From NCBI GenBank assembly GCA_001692895.1, contig KV748188.1, positions 1,054,001 to 1,118,000 on the forward strand: a stretch of DNA of 64,000 bases, read 5' to 3'. The notes beneath the pieces were generated by a model. The model did no database searches, was not told the DNA's origin, and worked only from the letters and a program-made list of their open reading frames with translations. This DNA comes from Cenococcum geophilum 1.58. Lineage: Eukaryota; Ascomycota; Dothideomycetes; Gloniales; Gloniaceae. This document shows positions 1-12,239 of this stretch, piece by piece. Within the stretch, counting starts at the first letter, position 1; every line of letters starts with the position of its first letter. The position numbers and the translations under genes were made by a program.

Positions 1-1
1 G

Positions 2-723
2 GTAGCAGTAGACCGTGCTTTACGTCTCGCAGAGAAGCGATGCTTTCCATGCCCACGTCGCACGGAGTGGCTCAGGATCCGGGATGAGATCTATGAGGAT
101 GTTATGCAGAAAGGGTACAATCAAGAGATGCAGTGCTTCATCCAGAGCTACGAGGAGAACGAGGTTCTGGACTCAGCTGTGCTGATTGCGCCACTTGTGT
201 TCTTCATCGCCCCTAATGACCCAAGATTCACGAACACTCTGGAGCGGATTCTGAAACCGCCGGAGAAGGGTGGTTTGACAAGTACGGGTTTGGTGTATCG
301 GTATAACTGGCTAATGAGCGATGACGGTAAACTCAAACACCACCATTATCCCTCAGTTCTTTTTTATATTCAGTCACCCTAATCCTTTCCTAGGTGTCGG
401 TGGTCGTGAAGGCGCCTTTAGCATGTGTACCTTCTGGCTAGTAGAAGCATTGACTAGAGTACGCCTGCTCCATCCTCCACATTCATGAGTAATTCACTAA
501 TTTACCAAAATAGGCGGGTGCCTACGATAAGAAATATCTTGTCAAAGCTATCAACATCTTCGAAAATATGTTATCATTTGCAAACCATCTTAATATGTTT
601 TCAGAAGAGATCGCTCGCTCGGGTGAGCAGCTGGGCAATACGCCCCAAGCATTCAGTCATCTGGCCCTCATCAGCGCGGCGTTCAACTTAGATAGAATAA
701 CTTCAGGAGAAGGGGGTTTATGA
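2..723 (+). CDS. Glycoside hydrolase family 15 protein, 3' part
   Basis: The window opens inside this gene, so its 5' end is missing. I read three exons, 2-326, 394-458 and 514-723, joined by GT-AG introns of 67 and 55 nt; the joined frame is open to a TGA at 721-723. The conserved C-terminal part of GH15 glucoamylase/trehalase-like enzymes is visible: SCFPC-like and RTEW segments, then [20 protein letters not shown] across the first splice, then [20 protein letters not shown] near the end. The Glu in GREGAF lies where GH15 enzymes place a catalytic residue. Family members hydrolyse terminal alpha-glucosidic bonds; whether this one acts on starch-like glucans or trehalose cannot be told from the fragment. 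It is convergent with the prohibitin gene, with 353 bp between stop codons. Confidence 0.87.
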
Positions 724-1076
724 GATGCAGATATAACTTGGATTCAGAGCTCTTCTTTGTATTTCGAGTTACTATTGCGTTAGATGGTGATCTAGCATCA
801 CATGCCCGCATAGAACAAGCATTTCAAAGATATAGCCAAAAGTGGTTTTCCTAATTATGACAAGAGCGGAAATTATGCTTTCGAAAAGACGGCAGAGGCT
901 AGTGCTGATCATAACTGTGATGACACTCTCCACATCAGAGGTTTTAGATATACACGACCGTTCGGTGCGGCCCTCAAGGATTCTGACCTACTCCCGGTTT
1001 GAATCAGTTCATTATCGTTCCTCGAGAATTTTGTCCCACCCTCTCCAAATCCTACACCCGTTTCTTCCGTTCTTGT
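724..1076. other. Intergenic space between convergent genes
   Basis: This is 353 bp between the stop codons of the GH15 gene (plus) and the prohibitin gene (minus), presumably their two 3' UTRs. I see no further gene or repeat in it. Confidence 0.6.
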
Positions 1077-2197
1077 CTACTTCGCAGCCCGAGCGGCTTT
1101 ATCGCTCGCAGTCTGGCTAATATTCAAACCCAACCCATTCGCATCCAAATACACCTTGTTCTGCGAGCTCTGAAGGACCTGCGCAACATTCCTTGCGTTC
1201 TCAAACTCCCTGAGATCAACATACGAACGGGACTTCTTAATGGCATCACCAATAAGCTCGGCAGAGCGTGCTTCACCCTGTGCGCGGACTACCATAGCTT
1301 GCTTCTCTTGACGGGCTTTATCGACAACGAAGGCTGCACGCTGGGCTTCTTGCTGCGCGACTTGTTTAGCTTCGACTGCAGCGGTAAACTCCGGTGAGAA
1401 AGCGAGGTGCTAGGAAGAATTAGAAACTGTAATTTCCCGTTTGTTCGGACACGAGGAACGTACAGTTAGAGACACATCATCCAACATGATATTAAACCTC
1501 GCCGCTCTCTTAACTAAATTATCCCGAACCAGCCTACTGACATTTTCACGCTGCGTAATGAGCTGGCTGGCATTGAACTGCGCCACCACACTCTTCAACA
1601 CCTCATTTACGATGGATGGTAGCACACGTTCGTCGTAATCTGTTCCTAATGTGCGGTATATCTGAGGGAGGGCATCGACTCGCGGCCGCGAGAGCACACG
1701 GCAGGTTATGTTGACCATCTGCAGATCTTTTGTGCCGGTGAGCGACGCGACATTTCGGGGTTTAGCACGCACGTCGTAGGTTATTGGAGTTTCGAACCAA
1801 GGGATGCGGAAGTGGGTTCCTAAATTGATTATCAGTGGAGAGATGAGCCAGGATAGAAGAACTTTAGTACCTTCGCTATAGATTTCTTTGCCTACGCCTC
1901 CCATTCTTGTGTACTTGATTGCTCGGTGGCCACCATCAACTATACATTCATACGTTAGCTTGAGGTTCACTAGACCATTTTTTCGGTCTCAAACTCTAGC
2001 AATCCAGAAGACGAACCGTTGAACAAAGCGTTATTCAACAATACAGCTCCTCCTCCTAATACAACTAGGCTTAGGAGACCTGTTCCAATATTCTTAGGAG
2101 CACCTCCGCCAGCTCCGAATCGCCTTCCTTGCTGCTGCGCATTCTGTAATGTCTGCTGCAGCCTCCGCCATGTTTCCTGGGGATCTGGTCCTGACAT
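1077..2197 (-). CDS. phb2: Prohibitin-2, mitochondrial inner-membrane scaffold
   Basis: Three exons on the minus strand: 2197-2017, 1939-1464 and 1409-1077, giving about 329 aa, the usual fungal length. An N-terminal Gln-rich stretch precedes one hydrophobic anchor ([20 protein letters not shown]), followed by the SPFH/band-7 domain with [34 protein letters not shown] and [20 protein letters not shown]. The C-terminal coiled coil contains [17 protein letters not shown], close to animal PHB2. PHB2 assembles with PHB1 into inner-membrane rings that stabilise respiratory subunits and restrain the m-AAA protease. Intron 1 (2016-1940) uses the donor GTTCGT, chosen because it alone joins ALFN to VDGGHRA in frame. 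Intron 2 (1463-1410) uses GTACGT. Confidence 0.95.
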
Positions 2198-2615
2198 TTT
2201 GATATAGAGATGGAGAGTGTAAGAGCCTCTGGGCTAGCGTGGGTATATGGGTCGTAGGCCGCTCTGATGGTGGTGATGAAGAGAGACGAATGAACGAACG
2301 AGGGTAGTCGGCAAAAATTCTCAGAATGACCGATAGAGGTAGAATAGAAAATGTAAACCGTCAATACATGTATTTTCATCACTTATCCACTCAGTGGCTT
2401 GTAGTAGTCAATTAGTATAGCTAGCATTTCTTATAGGCTGTTACCCACTCCGCAATGCTTCAATAACTTGATACTCTTTGCTTTCACCCTCTTCCTGTTA
2501 TTTCTGCAGCTCCTTTGCCTAAATCGTCCGCCCACCACCGCGCACCGCATGCACGGGCCTCGCACCAATCAACTCGCAGAGTGCCCTCTGAAGCAAACAC
2601 CTGGCCAAAAGGGAC
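2198..2615. promoter_or_regulatory. Upstream region of prohibitin-2
   Basis: This stretch between the divergent PHB2 start (2197, minus) and the next plus-strand frame should hold the PHB2 promoter. I do not recognise a specific factor site or a clear TATA box. Confidence 0.3.
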
Positions 2616-2810
2616 ATGGACATTTCTGACGTTGGAGTAAGGCATGCTGTTGATTTCTCTGACGGCCTTCTAATCAAACACACCATCGACTTTTCTCCCC
2701 AAGTTGCAAACGTCATAAAGGAAGTACGGAACGTTGCTCTTGTCCTAATTGTCGCGTGGGTTGTGGTCTCTGTCGTGAATTATCGACGAGATACTTCGAG
2801 TCGAAACTGA
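2616..2810 (+). CDS. Possible small single-span membrane protein
   Basis: This is a 64-residue reading frame with an acidic, polar N-terminal half (MDISDVGVRHAVDFSDG) and one clear hydrophobic segment (VALVLIVAWVVVSVV, about residues 39-53), followed by a basic tail (NYRRD). That arrangement would suit a tail-region membrane anchor. It lies between divergent PHB2 and the lectin gene, with the lectin start 180 bp downstream. I do not recognise a family. It may be a genuine small protein, an upstream exon of something larger, or chance; the membrane segment is the only support. Confidence 0.35.
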   Translation: MDISDVGVRHAVDFSDGLLIKHTIDFSPQVANVIKEVRNVALVLIVAWVVVSVVNYRRDTSSRN

Positions 2811-2989
2811 AGAAATCCGGAGTAAGTCTGCAATCACCAGCAAACTTTGGTCACACTGACGAGAGGCACAGCTATCCTGCTACACAGCATTATAATTCAA
2901 AAATCTCGCCCTAAGATATCCCCTGCGCCTAACCGCGTTACCTTCCTTCTCGTGTACATATTGCCCCCATCCATACCTTCTCCTTCAGA

Positions 2990-4416
2990 ATGTATATGTC
3001 ACCATGGAGCCTACGAGCGCTTGCCTGGTCCACAATAGCAATATCCGCAGCGCAGGCGCAATACATCATCGACGATCTTAGCTTCGGCCACAAGGAAGGC
3101 TCAATATCTCCAAACCTGCGAGAAATACCGGGCTGGGATGTTTCCGGGGAGGGACACAGGCCTGATTTACTATCAGACCGTGTGATCCTAACACCTCCGT
3201 ATCCCGGGAACAAGAGGGGAGCACTGTGGTCAGAAAACCCGGTTCAGCACTCAGAATGGCAAGCTGAGCTGCACTTCCGCGCTTCAGGGCCTGAGAGAGG
3301 CAGCGGGAACCTCCAGATCTGGTACGCGAAGGACGGACGGAGAGAGATTGGGCTCTCCAGCCTGTATACAACTGGGAGGTTTGATGGGTTGGTGCTGGTA
3401 CTGGATCAGTATGGCGGTCGAGGCGGGACGATTCGTGGGTTTCTAAATGACGGGTCTGCATCGTATATGGACCACCATAACGTGGATTCGCTCTCTTTTG
3501 GGCAATGCAACTATCCTTACCGGAATTTAGGGCGGTTCTCCGTCCTGCAGTTGAAGCAAACGGCGGATTATTTCCAAGTCACTGTAGATGGCAATCCGTG
3601 TTTCCGGAGCGATAAAGTAAGGCTCTCTACTTCAATTTGCATCGGCCGTTCTAATGGACTGAGCAGATCAAACTCCCATCTGGCTACTATTTTGGCGTCT
3701 CGGCTGCTTCAGCAGAGACTCCCGATTCCTTCGAAGCTAATAAATTCGTCGTGTCCACCACCAACGCCAACACGCGCGAAGAGGTCAACCGCCAGCCGCC
3801 TCCGCAACAGATGGAGCAGCCACCCCAGCAGCAGCAGCAACAACAACCCGATATTCCCCAAATGCTGCAAGACACGTTGGCTGCCTCCATCCGTACCCAA
3901 CAAGACCAGTTCGCTGACCTGCACAATCGTCTGCAAATCGTAAACCACCAAGTCAACAACATCTTCCGCGAGCTCGAGAAACTCACTAAGCGGCAAGAAG
4001 AACGACACGTGGAGCTCATGAATCGTGCGATCCCAATCCACGAGCACGTCAATGGTGTCGAGCGGAATGTGGAAAAGATTGAGGGCATTGTCAAGGCTAT
4101 ACAGAAGGACATTGAAGGCAAAGATTATAGGGAGCATCTAACAAACTTGCAGAATACTTTAAGGGATACGCAGACTCATATAAGCGAAGGCTTGCCGGCG
4201 GCTATGACCCATAGTGAGTGCTTTCCGTCCTGACCTTCCTGACTATTTGCACAAAGATTGGTTAGATTTGCTAACGTCGCTTTTACAGTTGTGACTGGTG
4301 CGAAGCCAAAGATGGGCATGTTCCTTTTCATCGCAGTTGCAGTGCAGGTCATGGTTTTGGGTGCCTATATTGTATACAAGAAACGTCGGAACAGTGCGCC
4401 TAAGAAGTATCTATAG
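2990..4416 (+). CDS. L-type lectin cargo receptor (ERGIC-53/Emp47-like)
   Basis: Three exons, 2990-3616, 3667-4213 and 4289-4416, encode about 433 aa with introns of 50 and 75 nt. A signal peptide (residues about 1-24, ending near AQAQY) precedes an L-type lectin domain to about residue 240, with YIIDDLSFGHKEGSI, GALWSENPVQHSEWQAEL and LSFGQCNYPYRN. Then come a Gln-rich linker with a seven-Gln run, a long predicted coiled coil (about 260-385), and a transmembrane span (MGMFLFIAVAVQVMVLGAYI). The short basic cytosolic tail ends in KKYL, a dilysine KKxx ER-retrieval signal. This is the architecture of receptors that carry glycoproteins between ER and Golgi. The start could equally be the Met two codons downstream. 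It is convergent with the CoA-transferase gene. Confidence 0.92.
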
Positions 4417-4773
4417 AGCTCTGGCATTTGATGCCTTTGACAGTGTTGAGATCTCCACAGATGCCGAAACATATTGTACCATATTGCTTTTTCTTTTCTG
4501 TTTTGTTAGTTGACTTATTCTCCACACTCTGTAGGATAGTTGAATTATTTTGGGCGTCCAGGCGCGTAGAAGGACAATTAGGTTGGGACAAAAATGTAGC
4601 TAATGCTGTACCCGGGATGAGTAAATAGTTATGCACATTCTGTTCTTCCATTTTCCTAACAGGACCGACTCAAATATGTACAAACGCCTGGCTGGAAGCT
4701 CGCAAGATGCAAACAAGAAACGTCTAATTCTCTATTTTCACATTCTTTCCGTACTTTTAATTAGAGGAAGGGG
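4417..4773. other. Intergenic space between convergent genes
   Basis: This is 357 bp between the lectin stop (plus) and the CoA-transferase stop (minus). It contains 3' UTR-like sequence only; the short open frames here have no recognisable content. Confidence 0.6.
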
Positions 4774-6437
4774 CTATAGCATTGGCTTGACATCGCCGGC
4801 AACTTTGAAGGGAGCTTCCGTCTTTGACCTTACCTCGTCAACAGTGACGCCGTCCGCAAGTTCAACAAGAGTCAGGCCATCGGTGAAGTCAACATCAAAT
4901 ACACACTGCAATACGCATTAGCAGGCTCCTAAAGGAAGGAATGTTGGAGAGACCCACCAGGTCAGTGATGATCCTCGAGACACAGGCCCTGCCCGTCAGC
5001 GGGAACTCGCACTGCTTAAGGATCTTCGGCCTGCCCTTCTTATCTGTGTGCTCCATCGTCACAACCACCTTTGTCGCCTGCGGGTTCGACACCAAGTCCA
5101 TAGCGCCACCGAAGCCCTTTATCTTGCCCGGCAACATCCAGTTCGCCAGGTCACCTCTCGCGCTTACTTGCATAGCTCCGAGAATTGTGAGATCAATCCG
5201 ACCAGCTCGGATCATACCGAACGACTCATCAGATCCAAAACACGACGCTCCTGGGAGGAGAGTCACGGTCTCCTTGCCCGCGTTGATCAAGTCTGGGTCC
5301 TCTTCGCCCTTCTTTGGATACGGCCCTAGACCCAGGATACCGTTCTCAGACTGCAGCTGCACCTCGACGGATTTGTCGACGAAGCTGGGTGCCAGCATTG
5401 GCATACCAATGCCTAGGTTTGCATACATGCCGTTCTTGAACTCCTTCGCAGCTCTCCGCACTATCCTCTCCCGCTTGTTTGCAGCATCGCCCGAGCCGAG
5501 AGCGTTCATCGCGTCGGCGGGATCTTTAGCGTTCACGATCTTCTCGATGTTCTTCTTCTCAGTGCTCTGAATCACTCTGTCGACATAGATACCTGGCACA
5601 TGCACGGCGACGGGATCAATGTCACCAGGTTCAACAATGTGCTCTGCTTCGACGATCGTCACCTTCGCATTCCGCGCCATGGCACCGTTGAAGTTGGCGG
5701 CCGCAAACCTGAACATGGCATTGCCCAGCCTGTCTGCCTTCCAGGCCTTGATGAAGGCGTAATCACCCTTGATCGCCTCCTCCATGACGTACGACTTGCC
5801 ATCAAACACCTTCACATCCCGCGGCGTGCTGTACGCAGCCACGGTGCCATCAGCATTGTGCTTCAGCGGCAGCTCGCCCGTCTGGACCACTGTGCCGAAA
5901 GCCGCAGGGGTGTAGAAAGCTGGAATGCCAGCACCACCTGCACGGCAGCGCTCCGCGAGTGTGCCCTGCGGTGTGAGTTCTAGCTCGATCTCACCCTTGA
6001 GGTACATGTTCTCGAAGACCTTGTTTTCGCCCACGTAACTGGCAATCATTTTCTTGATCTGCTTGGACTCTAGAAGGAGCCCAAGGCCTGAGCCGACCAC
6101 ACCAGCATTATTGGAAACAGCTGTTAAGCCGGTGATTGAAGGAGTCGATTTGACTTGGTTGATCAATGTGTCGGGAACACCGCAAAGACCGAAGCCGCCG
6201 CAGAGGAGAATGCTATTTGATTTCATGTCGGCAACAGCTTCCGCAGCCGAGGGGAGGATCTTGTTAATTTCATTGCGGCGGTAGGTGGAGGAGAAAGAGC
6301 GGGCGAGATTTAGGTATGTCTAGACGAGTTATTTTGGTCAATTGGAGCTCCGTAACAGAAGTAAATATCAGACGAACCTTAGAGGTTGATCTAGAGAAAT
6401 GTGCTGCTGTCCGCACACATAAGGTTATTGAAGGCAT
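4774..6437 (-). CDS. Succinyl-CoA:3-ketoacid CoA-transferase, mitochondrial
   Basis: Three exons on the minus strand: 6437-6378, 6319-4958 and 4905-4774, about 517 aa, matching the family length. Exon 1 plus the start of exon 2 form a mitochondrial presequence ([20 protein letters not shown], then [11 protein letters not shown]). The alpha-like half begins at [14 protein letters not shown] with [13 protein letters not shown]. The beta-like half carries the class I CoA-transferase active-site segment [13 protein letters not shown], whose Glu forms the CoA thioester intermediate. The enzyme moves CoA from succinyl-CoA to acetoacetate, or to related acids such as acetate in fungi. Intron 1 (6377-6320) has the donor GTTCGT and keeps the presequence in frame; intron 2 (4957-4906) has GTGGGT. 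Confidence 0.94.
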
Positions 6438-9293
6438 TGTCGGTATTATTCCGCCCTCCTCAGATGTCACTAACACTATTCTGCGAGTTCAACTCTCAGA
6501 TATAGCAGCAAATTTAATCAAACGGCAAGTTTGAACTAGGAATAAATGGGTAAGAAAGAAGACAGGAAGACAGGAAAAGTCAAGAGAAGAGAAATTGACT
6601 CGGGGGTTGTTTATGAGAGCTCACCCACCGCAGCTGGATGTGTCGGCTCTCTTGCGGAAGGTCCCCGCACACCACTAACCCCTGCAAAAAGTCCCAAGGC
6701 TCTCCTAGCCGCCCATCAAGCCGATGGTAACCTACTTCGGCATACCAGACAGGAATGTTTTGGACATACCCCAGCATTATCACCAAACCGTGACTGCTCT
6801 GTATTATTCTACGGCATATCGTTTCTCTTACATTTCTTCAGGCATTTATGATTCTATACGATCGGCCGAAGGGAGAATCTTCAACCCCGCTGGAGAGCTT
6901 TAGAACTCGTCTTGACCCCCGGGTATTGATTTTTCCACCATCCAAACCCACATATAGACATCTCCTCAACAATAACAAACCCTAGCATTAAACTATGACC
7001 ACTTAGGAAGCATGCAGGTCATTCACACTTTCTGCACAAGATTCCACGGTACGGTTTTAAACAATTCAGGAGAGGAGCAAAATAGGCCGCCGGTCTATAT
7101 TTGGTGAGGAGTACGGGGTATCTTCAATCTCGGGGAACACGGAAGATATAGGGGAAATAGAGAACTGGATCTCTTTAATAGGCATCCTTGGAATGCCAAG
7201 GTAATATGCTGACAAAAACTCTAAGAAGCATCTACGCCTCAGCCGAACTCTACAAAAGTTAAATTTTTTCATTTTTCATTCGCATGCCAGTAAGAAAGGT
7301 TCCTGGAGCGTTATAATATATCACCGAGCAAAACACTGGGTGAGAGTTCTAGCCGGGACAATACATAATCTATGCCATTTCTTATGACTGGTTCCAACAC
7401 ACTACTACCTGCAGCTCCTATGGCCTTTGGTGCACCGTCGCAGGGTCCAACACAGAACTTTCAACTGGCTGTGTTCAAGCATGGAGGAATGGTAGGTTGT
7501 TAGCACCACATTTCAATGCCAGGATCTTAAAAGACTCTACGGAAGGAGGTTGGCAAAAACCAAAAACCCGAAGGTTAAAAAATAAAATTCCAGGGAGTAG
7601 CGGGACAGAAAGTCAAAAATCCGTATGAGCGAAAAAAGGTACGAAAGGTGGTTCGTTTCCTCATTCGGAGTAAAGTGCTCCCAGGTAATAAATTACTAGC
7701 ACTCAGCCTTTTTTTTCCGACAATCTCCTGGGGTCTCTAGATGGTCCTAGGGCCAAGCCATGCACCTGCAAACCAAATCCTCACCGAATTTCTTCGTTGG
7801 GCCCACTGGGGTCTAACTGTATTTCTCTATGACGCTAGAAGTCCCCGGAAATTTGAGCGTTCCTGTCGAGCTGTATATATCTGACTTTGGAATTCCGATA
7901 TGGTTCTCCTACTTTCTGTATTTGTGAGTTTCGCTAATAAACACGTATGCAGTAGAGAGTTCGTTCTTTGAACCGATGTTGAAAGAGGGCCAGGAAGCCG
8001 GAACTTGCTTGACATAACGCATTTTATGTTGAACTCCGAGTCACTGTAAGAAGATGAGCTAAGACTCCCGTCGTCTCAGACATTACAATCAGTGTCTACA
8101 TAGGATGGGCAATCAAATGGTGTACCAACCTCCCGAGACCCTCCACAATGGATGCAGAACTATGCACGACTGGGTTCATCTAGAGTGGCCAAGGCGACGA
8201 TTACGTTTCACTCTAGATAGATTATGCAACAATGTACTCCGTGAAGGGCTAAAATATCTCCGCCACCTCGTTTGTAAAACGGTTGCTAGGGGCATCGGTA
8301 TGGAAAGTGAGTGGGGAGAGAGTACGGCGCTAGAAGATGCAACACAGCATGGATTTGCGTACGTTAGATGGTTGTGGCATCCACGACCGGGTATTTTCGT
8401 AGATATTCTGGACAAGGACGCTCTGTTGGCATTTTTGATGGTTGATATAAGCACTTATGACGCCATACTATGTAGCTAGATCGTGTTAAGTAGTGGAAAC
8501 AATTCAAAGAGCAACAACTGTGGCATTTAGACGACCAGGTGGGCGTTTGGCGGGACGAACATGGCCAGGTAGTAGAAGTTTAATAGATTTACAAAGTTGG
8601 TGCCAAAATAAGAGTTTCAGAGCATGGGCTGAGAAAAAGGACGTTCTAGTATATAATTTATCTTACTAAACCTGTAAGGCAGTATTGCCAGGGTGTACGG
8701 TAGGGAGCAGGCAAGCCGAGCATGAGTCACATAGGGAGTCGATGGAAGAGGACGATATGGTAATGAGGGTAGGCAATAGCCTGAGTACAGAGAGAGACGA
8801 ACCGATGGGGGAGGAAGGAGGCTGCAAGCCCGAGGTGCTTATAAGGAGGTGCCAAGGGCTAGCCGAAGGCTAGCCTTGGCGACCCCTAAGAGCCCCTAGG
8901 CGATGCAGCCGAGTAAGGGACCAAAAGTACCCTTACAAAACCCTCGTTTTGGTGTATGGTCTTCATCTAAACACGAACCACGGAACATCGACAGTGCGTG
9001 GAATAGCACATCGTTAGCTGCTGAGTTTATAGTTATTAATTAGGGAGATGTGATCATGTGAATCACAGGACAAACGATGAATATAAATCTGGCAGAGACA
9101 TTAGCTGGCTCCCGGGCTCTATAAAACGCATCGGCCATACTTACTTCTAGCTACTAAATTCTACGCATCAAAGGGCAAGTCAATAGGAAGCTGTCTGCAA
9201 AAGATAGGTTGCGTTGGTATGAGCATGCCATTTTGGCTGCATAGAGATCTATTCATTTGGGAACCCAGCGGCGATATAACTGATGAGCTGTGA
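6438..9293. other. Long gene-free stretch
   Basis: This is nearly 3 kb without a gene I can support. Its 5' end should hold the CoA-transferase promoter. A 124-codon open frame at 8105-8479 resembles nothing I know and overlaps an equally open antisense frame, so I do not call it. Base composition is intermediate, without the dense TAG/TAA pattern of the mutated transposon blocks. One strong hairpin (8851-8880) is listed separately. Confidence 0.5.
8851..8880. repeat. GC-rich hairpin
   Basis: GCCAAGGGCTAGCC and GGCTAGCCTTGGC form a near-perfect stem of 13 pairs with one bulged G and a loop of about three bases. CTAA follows at 8886-8889. A hairpin followed by CTRR is typical of Helitron 3' ends, but the base after it is not T and no matching 5' end is apparent, so the function is unknown. 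Confidence 0.5.
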
Positions 9294-9617
9294 TTTCACG
9301 TTGTCACAAAAACACCTCGCACCAGGATAGCCAGGGATCTTCCATATGCTTCAGATGATGAGTTTAAATATATCCTCACTCACTTCCACAGATTACCTCA
9401 AAACTCCCTTACGACGAAGGCGAGACTGGAGAATTTGTGCGAAGTCTTAAGTATTAACAGAAATGGTTCGTTAATTTGGCCAGATGCTATTGGATTCCCT
9501 GGCATCATCCTCCATAATATCAGGGAGATGGAACTTAGTCAGATGACGAACCCTACTATGAGGGAATGCTTGATCGCCGCGGGTGAGGCCAAGGCGAAAT
9601 TGGAAGAGTATAATTAG
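9294..9617 (+). pseudogene. Orphan reading frame, possible gene remnant
   Basis: A frame of about 107 codons is open from a stop near 9291 to TAG at 9615-9617, with no ATG near its beginning. Its C-terminal part reads like a real soluble protein (LENLCEVLSINRNGSLIWPD, then an alpha-helical, Ala/Lys/Glu-rich end). It has no introns I can place and no neighbour in the same orientation. It could be a final exon or the remnant of a gene broken by nearby insertions. I do not recognise the family. Confidence 0.25.
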
Positions 9618-10007
9618 TGGAATAAGCAAGGCTCTAGGAACGTGACAGAACGCTTGAAGGCTTGATTAGAATATTACACGGCTAACGAAGAATAGAAGCA
9701 AGCTTGCGATTTCCTACGTCTTTGCCTCGAATGCGGGGCAGCTATTATTAGGCAAGAATATTTCCCACCCACCCAAAATAAAAAAATAAAAAATAAAACT
9801 TAAAATAGTGAAACTCGCAGCATAGGATCAATACTTGTAGGTGATATGTATTAAGAGAGTGGTATACCAGCGGCGCCCGAAGTACCTACCCCACACGCTG
9901 GCAATGTTCAAAGGCATGCCACTTGTTAGAATGAGGCGTCATGAACGGCTAGACACTCCCTGCTTCTTCGAATAAGCGAGCCCTTGGCAAAATACCGGCC
10001 TACCTAC
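9618..10007. other. Gene-free spacer
   Basis: The stretch includes an A-rich segment around 9775-9800. I see no gene, RNA or repeat in it. Confidence 0.5.
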
Positions 10008-10281
10008 CTCTCAGCCGGAGAAAAAGGTGGCCGATATTCGTCCGTGCGCCCACTACACTATTTTGATGTAAACAAGACACTTATTACCACCCTCACACCT
10101 CATAATGCCTTCTTATAAGGTAATTAAAGTACGTAAATCAGTCATAATTGGTATACTAAAAGCTACATGAATGTGAGAGAAGAGATGGGCAAATGACTAG
10201 GTACTAGCTAGGTAGAGAAATTGAGCGATTTTAGTGCGGGCGTAAGGACGAATATCGGCCACCTTTTTCTCCGGCTGAGAG
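10008..10281. mobile_element. 274-bp MITE-like element with long terminal inverted repeats
   Basis: The element begins CTCTCAGCCGGAG and ends with the reverse complement CTCCGGCTGAGAG. The first 36 bases of each end match perfectly in inverted orientation, and imperfect matching continues for about 10 more. CCTAC flanks both ends (10003-10007 and 10282-10286), consistent with a 5-bp target duplication. The interior has no coding capacity, so it would depend on a transposase encoded elsewhere. The superfamily is uncertain. Confidence 0.8.
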
Positions 10282-10880
10282 CCTACTAACAAGGGAGGCG
10301 TCTGAGCCATGATGCCCCTAGGACTATTGTTGTACATGAATTTTGGAATATCGGAGGAAAGAATCCATCAAGGCTTGAAAGCGGTCTCACCTCATTAATT
10401 CCTAATGTTCTTACCACAAGCGATCTTTCACTGATCGCAAAGATGCTATGACCACTACCTTGTGTTGATGACGAAGCCACGATACGGAAATCTCCAAGTT
10501 AACTCCAACTCCTTTCCACATACATAATTACTAAGGGGTTATAGCAACAGCTCCTCGAACAACTGGAAAATCATTGCGGATAGCAGGCAGACTTAGAGAA
10601 CACACATGTTTAGGTGAGGAAAGAGATCAGCATCCTTAGACTTTCATTGACCCGAGGTACGAGTGGTCTATACTTTCAGGGTGTGCCAATTTTCAAACTT
10701 TGCCAAGCTAGCTTCTGATTGGTTCAAAAAAACTTGCGGACGGTAAGTCGTGGCAGAATTCACGTGACGAACTTCAAAATATTGGAACATCAAAATATTA
10801 TACACGTACCTTTTTATTGACGTCTCTGTTAATATCTCTATTAATACCACTATATATGCCATAACTATAGCAGACCTTAC
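10282..10880. other. Gene-free spacer before the first AT-rich block
   Basis: A 64-codon minus-strand frame (10480-10286) stops at the MITE end and is not convincing. Composition becomes increasingly AT-rich toward 10800. No supported gene. Confidence 0.45.
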
Positions 10881-12239
10881 TGTAATTAAGTGTAGCAAGT
10901 GCTGTATCTATAAGCCCCGCCTTAACTTTGTTAAAGATGGTCCTTTAAAGAAGCTTTTAAAGCTGTGCCAGTTATATTAGTCAAAGGCGCGTATTCCCTA
11001 TATACTACTTCTACTTTTGCTTACTTTTCTAGGCCTCTAAATATAATTTAAATAAGCGGAGAGCTCTTGTAGAGTTAGGTTCTACTACTGATAATCATCC
11101 TATAAGGCGCCAGTAAACTACTCTACCTAAAAACGATACTAAGAACGCCTTCCTGCCTCACGGCCAGAATAGCTAAGATACCCCTAAAATAGCTCAACAG
11201 CGGAAGATAATTAGGGCAATACAACGGGAGCACCGCATTCTTAATCGGCGGGGTAAAGCTTACTCGCCTACTCCTCCGCTGTATAATACAGATAAAGCTC
11301 CGTATAGTAGAAGAGGCGCTCTAGATAGCCTAAATACGTCCTTACTAGAACTAGCTCCTATACCTACTCTACCGCCAATACCTACTCCTACTCCAACTAC
11401 GGCCATACCCCCACCCATTTCGACTGTTAATTAGGAGCGAATTAAGAAGTTTAGGAGTATACTATAGGCTAAATATATAGAGACGTGTAGTTATTGTAAG
11501 GAGCGGTAGTTCTAAATAGGCCTAGCTACAGAGGGTAATAATATAGGTGTATATAAAGCCTACATTAAGGATGCCAATAGCCTTAAGGATCCAACCCTTT
11601 CTTCCCTATTTAGTAAAAGCAACGGGCTTAATCCGGGGCCTATTCCTGGCTTTCTACCTATACTTACCGCAGTAGAGGAGCTTCTAATTGCGCGCGTATA
11701 CGTTTATCTATAAGTCGTGCGTATACGCGGCTAGTAATATCGCTATACTAGCCACGTCTGCTACTTTGGCTAGAACACACTAAAGACTTAGAGGTAGCTA
11801 CTACGGCTACCTTCTAAACTCGATATACTAGTCGTAAGGCCTACGGCAGTAGAGGGTAGCGAATACCTAAGTTGGCGGTTTACTAAGCGGTATACTATAA
11901 GGCGCTCTACTATAGCATAATAGCTTTGCTTTCTAAAGGCCAATTATCCTAATTATTACGACGTTAAAATATATAGCACCCGGCTTACTAGCTTACCCGA
12001 AAATGGCTCTATATTAGATTAGCTACCTTATATTAATAAGTCGGAGTCTAATTCTAGTGGCCCGACGGCTTACCCTACTACTCCTATATAGCGTCCTCCT
12101 ACTATTAATCCTCTGTCTACCAAGCTTAGCAGTAATATACTAGACAACGAATTTAATAACGACGTATTAGATACTTTAGTTCCTAATCTAGTACCTAACC
12201 TTAATAAATTAGAGCTTTTAGGTCGCAAGGTTTAACACT

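Noticed and set aside
8105..8479. 124-codon plus-strand frame
   Set aside because: It overlaps an antisense frame of 92 codons, has no recognisable motif and no splice-supported extension.
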